Position numbers and translations under genes: made by a program. Below are positions 7,942-13,456 of a stretch of DNA of 13,456 bases, in pieces. The notes beneath the pieces were generated by a model. That model was not told the DNA's origin. It made no database searches and saw only the letters and a list, made by a program, of their open reading frames with translations. Where the stretch lies: the NCBI GenBank assembly GCA_904502105.1, contig CAJGDF010000019.1, positions 1 to 13,456 of the forward strand, in the 5' to 3' direction. This DNA comes from an uncultured Clostridia bacterium. Its GTDB lineage: Bacteria > Bacillota > Clostridia > Oscillospirales > UBA644. Each line of letters opens with the position of its first letter. Positions within the stretch are counted from its first letter, which is position 1.

Positions 7942-8403
7942 TTAAACGAGATCTATTGTTATTTTGGCAACGGTTTTTCTGTCAGCCTTTTTCTGTTCGC
8001 CGTTTATTTCGAGAGTTACAAAAGAATCATCTGCAGAAACGAGAACGGCATCGAACTTTTTACTTTTGGGCACAAGGTCTTCATTTGCCTTGTAAAGACT
8101 GACTGTTACGGTTTTTCCAGAAAATTTATTTAAATGAGCGGTTGTTTTAAGTTCACGAACAAGACCTGCTGAAAGAACTTCAAAATCGTAAGAATGTTCA
8201 ATAATATCAAGTTCGTCAAGAATAGGATCGAGCTTTCTTGAAACAGCTTCACAATCGCTGATCCATACACCCTCGGGACGGTCGATATAAACTCGAAGGA
8301 AATATTCAGAGCCTTCTTTTTTAAATTCAACATCCCAGAGATCAAGACCGAATTCTTTAACTATCGGTTCGGCAGTCTGTTTTACGGTATCAACAATAGA
8401 CAT
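7942..8403 (-). CDS. rimP: ribosome maturation factor RimP
   Basis: RimP assists 30S assembly before ribosomal protein S12 binds. The 153-residue protein has the N-terminal alpha/beta domain with VKEFGLDLWDVEFKKEG (about 15-31) and FLRVYIDRPEGVWISDCEAVSRKL, then the FEVLSAGLVREL segment (family consensus VSSPGLDRPL, here divergent), and a C-terminal SH3-like domain (about 85-153). It is the first gene of the operon. The only Shine-Dalgarno-like run, GGGGGA, is separated from the ATG by about 12 nt containing seven Ts, an unusually long spacing. No better start lies upstream in frame. The gene has a dedicated promoter and a hairpin leader. Confidence 0.94.
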   Translation of the reverse strand: MSIVDTVKQTAEPIVKEFGLDLWDVEFKKEGSEYFLRVYIDRPEGVWISDCEAVSRKLDPILDELDIIEHSYDFEVLSAGLVRELKTTAHLNKFSGKTVTVSLYKANEDLVPKSKKFDAVLVSADDSFVTLEINGEQKKADRKTVAKITIDLV

Positions 8404-8429
8404 TCTTAAAAAAATCCCCCATATAAACT

Positions 8430-8459
8430 ACTAAGAGCGGTTTTGGTACCGCTCTTAGT
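8430..8459 (-). promoter_or_regulatory. 12-bp perfect hairpin at the 5' end of the rimP-nusA-infB leader
   Basis: ACTAAGAGCGGT and ACCGCTCTTAGT form a 12-bp uninterrupted stem around a 6-nt loop (8442-8447). The predicted start of transcription from the promoter at 8464-8492 is near 8457, so the stem would begin at about nucleotide 1 of the mRNA. It is not followed by a clean T-run on either strand: the T7 tract on the minus strand is over 15 nt away, beyond GGGGG. An mRNA-stabilising or processing role is therefore more likely than a terminator. A weak terminator for read-through from the fucosidase gene cannot be excluded. Confidence 0.7.
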
Positions 8460-8463
8460 TAAG

Positions 8464-8492
8464 ATTATAACACATTCAAAAATAAAATGCAA
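8464..8492 (-). promoter_or_regulatory. promoter of the rimP-nusA-infB-ribF operon
   Basis: On the minus strand, TTGCAT (8492-8487) is separated by 17 bp from TATAAT (8469-8464), with an extended -10 TG one base before it (TGTTATAAT). The upstream 8493-8530 region is rich in A and T tracts and could act as an UP element. The leader to the rimP ATG is about 55 nt. It is the only strong promoter found for the nine-gene operon. Confidence 0.85.
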
Positions 8493-8533
8493 GAGGTAAA
8501 AGGAAAATTTTTTCGACAAAAAAGTTATTTTGC

Positions 8534-8552
8534 GCTGTTTTACGGCTGTTTT
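8534..8552. repeat. two 8-bp direct repeats GCTGTTTT, 11 bp apart
   Basis: GCTGTTTT occurs at 8534-8541 and 8545-8552. The copies start 11 bp apart, about one helical turn, and lie about 40 to 60 bp upstream of the -35 box of the rimP promoter. Phased direct repeats at this place suit an activator or response-regulator site, but two short AT-rich copies could arise by chance. Confidence 0.3.
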
Positions 8553-8566
8553 CTATCATTTAAGAA

Positions 8567-9862
8567 CTAAAATATCTCAATTTTCCTTATTGTCGGCATA
8601 TCGACATACTTGTTTATCTTCAGCAAAATATGCGATGCCTTTTTGCCTTTGACTGGGATAATTCTCTTGTGACCTATACATTCACCTGAATAGAAAAGTT
8701 CTCCGTCAAGGAAAATATCGAATTGACGGATATTCTGCCCGTCGGAAATATCTTCCATTATGGAAATATAGTTGATTTCAACAGGTCCGGCAACACCTAA
8801 AGATACAGTATCCACCGTTAAATGATCTTTTTCACCGTCAATAGAAACTATCGGATTTCCGAATGTTTCCTTTATGAGTTTACCGAATTCTTCGAACTGT
8901 TTTGTATCCTGAAAATCACCGTCAACACTGATAGCCATACCCATAAGCAAGTTAGAATTACGTCCGACAGATCTGATATAGCAATCAAGAAGCTGTTCGG
9001 GAGTGAAAACTTCTTTTTCTTCCCCTGCCCTCCAAGCCCATCCGCCGCCGAAAGCTCTATGGGTTCTGTTAGGCATGTCTGTCTCAGCGGGCCACCAGTA
9101 TTTGCCGTCAGGATCCCCTACGCCTGCGGCTTCGCAATCGAAAGTTCCGTCATAAGCTGCTTCGCCGTTATTTGTTGTTGCCCAACAGTTTTCGGGTGCA
9201 AGACCGTCTTCATTGCCGACCCAACGTACATTATGAGCATATTCTTTGGGACCTTGGAAACAAATAGCGTTAGGCTGGTATTTCTGAAGGATCGGAACAA
9301 GATTTGGCCCGCCTTTTTCAACTGGAATCACGCCTCCGTCAAACCAAATCTCGAAAAGATCTCCATATTCAGACCAAAGTTCTGTTACCTGTGCCTCGAC
9401 ATTTTTAACGTATTCCTGATAGAAGTCGGATTTGTAATCCAACTGACGTTCGTCATTAATATCATAGTAACCGTTGCAACCGGTCGAATAATACACGCCG
9501 GGCTTGAGACCGTATTTTTTGCAGGATTCAATGAAATCGGCAAGAATATCGCCTTTTCCGTCTTTCCAGGACATGGATGCGCAGCTGTAATCATTTACTT
9601 TTGTTTGCCAAAGAGAAAAGCCGGTACAGTGATTTGCGACCAATACAGCATATTTTGCACCCATAGCATGAGCGGCGGCAATCCATTGATCTGTATCGAG
9701 TTTTGTCGGATTCATAATACTCGGCGGAAGTTCGGTTCGCACTGCCTCAGTCTTATAACCCTTGAATTCAGGATTGTATATTTCCATACAATAATGGATA
9801 AGGACGCCGAGCTCCATATCTGCCCATTCAAGTTGTTGCTTTGTTGGTTTAGCCTTATACAT
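8567..9862 (-). CDS. GH29 alpha-L-fucosidase, cytoplasmic
   Basis: This retaining glycosidase would remove terminal alpha-L-fucose. The 431-residue protein has no signal peptide. The catalytic domain (about 1-330) shows LIHYC (21-25), NHCTGFSLW (77-85), EIWFDGG (171-177) with candidate nucleophile D175, and WVGNEDG (214-220) with E218 as candidate acid/base. The 43-residue D-to-E spacing is close to that reported for subfamily GH29-B (D172/E217 in the bifidobacterial AfcB enzyme), suggesting alpha-1,3/4 specificity by inference. VGRNSNLLMGM (about 304-314) is the family's conserved segment. A C-terminal beta-sandwich follows (about 335-431). The usual KHHDGF motif reads NHCTGF here, so the substrate pocket may differ. 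GH29 is the last gene of the accessory cluster, 25 bp after tatD. AAAGG (9877-9873) lies 10 nt before the ATG. Confidence 0.9.
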   Translation of the reverse strand: MYKAKPTKQQLEWADMELGVLIHYCMEIYNPEFKGYKTEAVRTELPPSIMNPTKLDTDQWIAAAHAMGAKYAVLVANHCTGFSLWQTKVNDYSCASMSWKDGKGDILADFIESCKKYGLKPGVYYSTGCNGYYDINDERQLDYKSDFYQEYVKNVEAQVTELWSEYGDLFEIWFDGGVIPVEKGGPNLVPILQKYQPNAICFQGPKEYAHNVRWVGNEDGLAPENCWATTNNGEAAYDGTFDCEAAGVGDPDGKYWWPAETDMPNRTHRAFGGGWAWRAGEEKEVFTPEQLLDCYIRSVGRNSNLLMGMAISVDGDFQDTKQFEEFGKLIKETFGNPIVSIDGEKDHLTVDTVSLGVAGPVEINYISIMEDISDGQNIRQFDIFLDGELFYSGECIGHKRIIPVKGKKASHILLKINKYVDMPTIRKIEIF

Positions 9863-9887
9863 AAAGGTACATCCTTTCGATATTTAA

Positions 9888-10640
9888 TTATATACCAAAC
9901 AAACGACGACCGTTTTCTTCTGTCTTTTCAAGGATCAGTTCAACGGGTTCTTTTCTGATCTCTGCAATTTTTCTCGCTGTCCAAATAACATTCTGAGGCT
10001 CATTACGTCTGCCTCGGAGAGGTTCGGGAGAAAGATACGGGCAATCGGTTTCTATCATAATTCTGTCCAAAGGTGCCTTTTCGGCAACTTCAACTGCTTT
10101 ACGGGCGTTTTTAAACGTTACAGCGCCGGTAAATGAAATATAAAAACCTATTTTCAAAAGTTCTTCAGCCATTTCCCATGAACCTGCGAAACAGTGAAAC
10201 ACACCTCTTACACCTGATTTTTTAACGGCTTCGAGACATTCCGCATGGGCATCTCTGTCGTGAATAACAACAGGAGAATCGAGTTGCTTTGCAAGATCGA
10301 GTTGCTTGTTAAACCAATAACGCTGAGTGTCCCGATCCGAAAAATCATAGTAAAAATCAAGACCGATCTCGCCTATGGCAACGCATTTTTTATGTTCCCA
10401 TAGTTTTGCGATCTCGTCAAGGGTTTCATCTGTCATCTTATCGGTTTCGTGAGGGTGAACACCGACGGCCGCATAGATAAAATCGTATTTTTCAGCAAGG
10501 GCAATACCGGAATATGACGACTTTATATCAGAAGATGCATTGACAAGGAACTTGCCTCCGCCTTCGAGATAAGAGGAAATGACAGATTCCCTGTCAAGAT
10601 CAAATTTTTCATCATCTAAATGAGCGTGAGTATCAAACAT
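9888..10640 (-). CDS. TatD-family metal-dependent hydrolase/DNase
   Basis: TatD proteins are TIM-barrel metallo-hydrolases, several with 3'-5' DNase activity in DNA repair or degradation. The 250-residue protein is normal in length with all metal ligands in place: H5 and H7 in THAHLD, E91 in GEIGLD (90-95), H127 in VVIHDRDAH, H149 in FHCFAG (148-153) and D199 in ETDCPYLSPEPLRGRRNEP. The ATG at 10640 is only 8 nt after the stop of the oxidoreductase gene, with no evident Shine-Dalgarno, so translation may be coupled. TatD is usually next to metG or rsmI/ksgA genes. Here it lies between sugar genes, so it may simply be carried along, or it may act on another substrate. Confidence 0.93.
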   Translation of the reverse strand: MFDTHAHLDDEKFDLDRESVISSYLEGGGKFLVNASSDIKSSYSGIALAEKYDFIYAAVGVHPHETDKMTDETLDEIAKLWEHKKCVAIGEIGLDFYYDFSDRDTQRYWFNKQLDLAKQLDSPVVIHDRDAHAECLEAVKKSGVRGVFHCFAGSWEMAEELLKIGFYISFTGAVTFKNARKAVEVAEKAPLDRIMIETDCPYLSPEPLRGRRNEPQNVIWTARKIAEIRKEPVELILEKTEENGRRLFGI

Positions 10641-10648
10641 AATTATTT

Positions 10649-11692
10649 TTAAAGTTTTATCTGTTTACCGTTGTTATCTGCGGATTTAGCTTCTGCACAT
10701 ACGATATCAATCGTTTTAGCGCAACTTTCGGGAGTGGACATTTCTACGGGAAGATCGTTTCTTACGCAGTTTGAAAAATAAACGATCTCTTTATAATAAG
10801 CACTTTCTTTATCAAATTCGGGATCGAATTTTTCGCCTTCATGCGGATAAACAGTAAGTTTTCCGTCTTTAAGAATAATTGATCCCTTTTCGAAATTAAC
10901 GCGGAAATGATAATCAAAACCGAATTCCCCGTTTATAGTCCAGTCATTCTGAACATTGACAACTTTACCGTCTTCATAGAAGTAGTTTGTGGAACAACAG
11001 TCATAGCCACTGCCTTCATAAACTATTTTACCGGAAGTGGAAAGGCTCTTGGGCATACCGAAAAGATATTGAACCATGTCGACATCGTGTACATGCTGGT
11101 CATGAAGACCGCCGCCGCCCTTTTCTCTGCAGAGAAGCCAGTTTTCAAAAGACCAGAGCGGTGTTCCGCCTCCTCTGAAGAAATATGCGGATATAACATT
11201 TCCGTAACGTCCGTCACTTACACAATTTTTAAGATATTCGTATTCACCCCAAAAACGCAAGCACTGACCGAGCATAAGTTTTTTACCTGTTTTAACAGAG
11301 GTTTCGATCATCTTTTTACATTCTGCGGCATTAAGCGCCATGGGTTTTTCACAGAATACGTTAAATCCTTTTTTCATAGCCTTGATTGAAACAGGCGCAT
11401 GAAGATATGTGGGAAGAACGATATCTACATAATCAATGTCTTTTTCTTTTTTAAAGAGTTCATCGTAAGATGTATACTGTCTGTATGCAGAATAGTCAAC
11501 GGATTCTTTTCCGACGTCCGACAGATTAAGCTCAGATGCGCTTTCACCGGAAAGTTTTTTTGGATCTATATCACACACAGCTACCATTTTAACGGGTTTG
11601 CCTTCACGTTCAAGGCGCTTGTATACTTCAACATGACCTCGTCCCATTGAGCCGAGACCGATAACCGCTACTTTAACAATTTTTTCATCCAT
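10649..11692 (-). CDS. Gfo/Idh/MocA-family NAD(P)-dependent oxidoreductase
   Basis: This family oxidises or reduces sugars, inositols and related polyols. The 347-residue protein has an N-terminal Rossmann fold with VAVIGLGSMGRGH (8-20, GxGxxG at 12-17), the EKP motif at 115-117 (lysine K116) and a C-terminal alpha/beta domain with HDQHVHDVDMVQYLFG (197-212), where H202 matches the usual catalytic histidine position. No signal peptide is present. GAGG at 11704-11701 is 8 nt before the ATG. It lies 36 nt after the rhamnosidase and 8 nt before tatD. By context it may act on a sugar released by the neighbouring glycosidases, for example a dehydrogenase for a deoxysugar or its derivative, but family members have many substrates and none can be named from sequence. 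Confidence 0.92.
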   Translation of the reverse strand: MDEKIVKVAVIGLGSMGRGHVEVYKRLEREGKPVKMVAVCDIDPKKLSGESASELNLSDVGKESVDYSAYRQYTSYDELFKKEKDIDYVDIVLPTYLHAPVSIKAMKKGFNVFCEKPMALNAAECKKMIETSVKTGKKLMLGQCLRFWGEYEYLKNCVSDGRYGNVISAYFFRGGGTPLWSFENWLLCREKGGGGLHDQHVHDVDMVQYLFGMPKSLSTSGKIVYEGSGYDCCSTNYFYEDGKVVNVQNDWTINGEFGFDYHFRVNFEKGSIILKDGKLTVYPHEGEKFDPEFDKESAYYKEIVYFSNCVRNDLPVEMSTPESCAKTIDIVCAEAKSADNNGKQIKL

Positions 11693-11728
11693 AAAATTAT
11701 CCTCATATATTATTTAATAACAAAAACT

Positions 11729-13456
11729 TTATTTTTCAAATCGGATCTCATTAAAGCCGCCATTCAGTTCATAAAGAGTACTCTTAAAAATAAATTTTGC
11801 TTCAACATTTTCAGGTAAAGTTACCCTGAATGTAATACCGGTGTCATCCTGATCGATCTCAACAGAGATACGACCCCTTACCGTTTCGATACTGCCTTTA
11901 ACATACTCAAGACGGGACGGAAGCTTCGGCGCAATAACAATATCTTTCCAACCCGCTTTACGGTAAGTCATACCGAGAATATATGTAAACAAATACCGTA
12001 CCGATGAACCGAACATCGGATGATTATGAGAATTTTCGCCCGTCCAGTTTTCCCAGATAGTTGTTGCTCCGTGACGCTTCATATAAAGAAAAGAACCGAG
12101 AAGTTCAGATTCATAAAGATCAAGCGCAATATTCTCATAGCAGTTTTCAAACAGAACACGGAGTATTACATCGGTAGCAAGAAATCCTGAATCAAAAGCA
12201 CCGAGTTTACTGTAATAATCAGCAACTAAAAGATCGACACCTTCAATATCATAATTAAGATCAGCTGCAAATGCATCGGATCCCAAACGTCCGCCTGCAA
12301 AATGTTCGCCGTCATAATATTCACGGAGTATGGCATCCTTCATTCTTCCTTCAAGGATCTTGTATTCCTCAACATCTTCCCAACATCCGATGGCTTTTGC
12401 CATTTCTGACAGCATACTTAGAGAACGTATAAAGAAATACGTATTTACTAACGGTTCGGGAGGTTTTTCTTGTCCGATAGTTGACCAGTCGCCTAAACAC
12501 CAACCACCCTGTTCCTCTCGAACGACAAGACCGTTTTCTGAGTGTTCTCTGAGATAATCGACCCACTTCCGCATAGATTCATAACACTCGGATATAAGTG
12601 TTTTATCTCCGTAGTTACGATAATAGTAGTAAGGAACAATAATTATTGCACAGCCCCATCCTCCGGGGCCTCCGCCACCGCCCTGAAAAGGAGCAGTATG
12701 CTGAACGTGTCCGTTATCAACGGATTGACAGTCAAGAATATCGTATATCCATTTTTTATAAAATTCACGGCTGTCGAGGAGCATCATTGCAGCCTCAGCA
12801 CATATCTGACCGTCACCTGTATATCCAAGACGCTCCCTGTGAGGACAGTCCGACGGAATACTTCCGTGCATATTATCCAGTTGAGTGCGGATATAGGCAT
12901 CGTAAAGGAAATTCAGACCTTCGGAAGAAGATGTAAATTCAGAAGTGACATCAACATCGGAATGTATAACAAACACTGCCAGGCTGTCAACCTCTCCCTC
13001 AACATCAAAATAACGGAATGAATGCCATGTAAAACGGGGTTCAAACACACCCTCCCCAATGAACTTATCGGTCATTATCTGAGGTTTGCCCGAAGCACAC
13101 GTATAATCAGAGCCTGTAGAGGAAAAATTAAGAGAACCGTCAGCATTGAGATTTTCAGCATAACGCAGCACTACAGTCCCATCAGGTTTTGTTAAACAAA
13201 CGACACCGCTTATATTTTCTCCGACATCCCAAACAGTTTTATTGCCTATCTCCCCTATTTTTTTAGGTCTTAAGGTTCGGTTGACAACATCGGGAACACC
13301 GATCTGCTCACACAGAATACTGTCGGGATTTTTCAGGATCTCAACAGGATATTCTGTTTTATCAACTGCCGTTCTGTCATGAATTTCGCCGATAAATAAA
13401 TTGGAGTATATGATTGCGGTTTTACGCCATGTTTCGCTGCCGTCTGACAAGGTTAC
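11729..13456 (-). CDS. GH78 alpha-L-rhamnosidase, 5' part outside window
   Basis: This inverting glycosidase would release terminal alpha-L-rhamnose. The frame is open to the window edge, and the first visible residues, VTLSDGSETWRKTAIIYSNLFIGEIHD, are the interior of the N-terminal beta-sandwich of GH78 enzymes. A full protein of about 800 or more residues is therefore expected, and the TTG at 13450 is an internal leucine. Counting that leucine as 1, DCPHRERLGYTGDGQ (201-215) is the family's catalytic motif with E206 as candidate general acid. GDWSTIG (320-326) and TTIWENW...SHNHPMFGS (463-482) complete the (alpha/alpha)6 barrel, with E467 as candidate general base. A C-terminal beta domain follows (about 500-573). 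A glycine-rich GGGGGPGGWGCA replaces the common GWGDA. It is the first visible gene of the cluster; export status is unknown. Confidence 0.92.
   Translation of the reverse strand, partial: VTLSDGSETWRKTAIIYSNLFIGEIHDRTAVDKTEYPVEILKNPDSILCEQIGVPDVVNRTLRPKKIGEIGNKTVWDVGENISGVVCLTKPDGTVVLRYAENLNADGSLNFSSTGSDYTCASGKPQIMTDKFIGEGVFEPRFTWHSFRYFDVEGEVDSLAVFVIHSDVDVTSEFTSSSEGLNFLYDAYIRTQLDNMHGSIPSDCPHRERLGYTGDGQICAEAAMMLLDSREFYKKWIYDILDCQSVDNGHVQHTAPFQGGGGGPGGWGCAIIIVPYYYYRNYGDKTLISECYESMRKWVDYLREHSENGLVVREEQGGWCLGDWSTIGQEKPPEPLVNTYFFIRSLSMLSEMAKAIGCWEDVEEYKILEGRMKDAILREYYDGEHFAGGRLGSDAFAADLNYDIEGVDLLVADYYSKLGAFDSGFLATDVILRVLFENCYENIALDLYESELLGSFLYMKRHGATTIWENWTGENSHNHPMFGSSVRYLFTYILGMTYRKAGWKDIVIAPKLPSRLEYVKGSIETVRGRISVEIDQDDTGITFRVTLPENVEAKFIFKSTLYELNGGFNEIRFEK

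Noticed and set aside
7931..7970. A possible extra promoter for nusA (TTGCCA and TATAAT near the rimP stop)
   Set aside because: The spacer is 23 bp, too long for a sigma-A promoter, and no alternative -35 box fits 16-18 bp.
8430..8459. The hairpin as an intrinsic terminator of the sugar cluster
   Set aside because: No T-run follows directly on either strand and it lies downstream of the rimP promoter, so a leader element is a better reading. Not fully excluded.
8822..9958. A 378-codon plus-strand open frame opposite the fucosidase and the end of tatD
   Set aside because: Both opposite-strand genes have complete family motifs; this frame shows none. Treated as a shadow.
13448..13450. TTG as the start of the rhamnosidase
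   Set aside because: The frame is open to the window edge, and the residues around it match the interior of the GH78 N-terminal domain, so the gene is truncated by the window.
1..13456. tRNA or rRNA genes, CRISPR arrays, insertion sequences, attachment sites or phage genes
   Set aside because: Nothing in the window supports them. The non-coding gaps are all under 170 bp and the genes are intact family members.

Overview
The window reads as a chromosomal segment from a low-to-moderate GC Gram-positive bacterium, most likely class Clostridia (an Oscillospirales-like gut or rumen lineage). This is inferred from the gene order rimP-nusA-rnpM(ylxR)-ylxQ-infB-rbfA-nrnA-truB-ribF, the short NusA without C-terminal acidic repeats, the YlxR/YlxQ pair, purine-rich Shine-Dalgarno sites and AT-rich sigma-A-type promoters. 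Species cannot be fixed from the sequence alone. Every supported gene lies on the minus strand, so transcription runs from high to low coordinates.

Region 1 (13456 to 8567) is an accessory glycan-degradation cluster. It holds a 5'-truncated GH78 alpha-L-rhamnosidase, a Gfo/Idh/MocA NAD(P)-dependent oxidoreductase, a TatD-family metal-dependent hydrolase and a GH29 alpha-L-fucosidase. Gaps are 36, 8 and 25 bp and there is no internal terminator, so these are probably one operon whose start lies outside the window. GH29 has no signal peptide, which suggests processing of imported deoxysugar-capped oligosaccharides (rhamnose and fucose ends) in the cytoplasm. No transporter or downstream rhamnose or fucose catabolism gene is visible here.

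Region 2 (8566 to 8404) is a 163-bp intergenic control region. It has a strong extended -10 promoter, a 12-bp perfect hairpin that would form at the very 5' end of the transcript, and a pair of 8-bp direct repeats upstream.

Region 3 (8403 to 334) is the conserved translation/RNA operon: rimP, nusA, rnpM, ylxQ, infB, rbfA, nrnA, truB, ribF. It links ribosome maturation, transcription elongation/antitermination, initiation factor 2, nano-RNA turnover, tRNA pseudouridylation and FMN/FAD synthesis. Junctions are very tight: five overlap or lie within 9 bp. rnpM and nrnA use GTG starts.

Region 4 (333 to 1) holds a promoter with overlapping dyad symmetry and the first 63 codons of a likely PucR/CdaR-type regulator that runs off the window.

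Most of the window is ordinary conserved biology. I see no convincing new system. The points most worth a second look are the 5'-end hairpin of the nusA-infB operon, the dyad over the promoter of the regulator, variant active-site motifs in the two glycosidases, and TatD sitting inside the glycan cluster.
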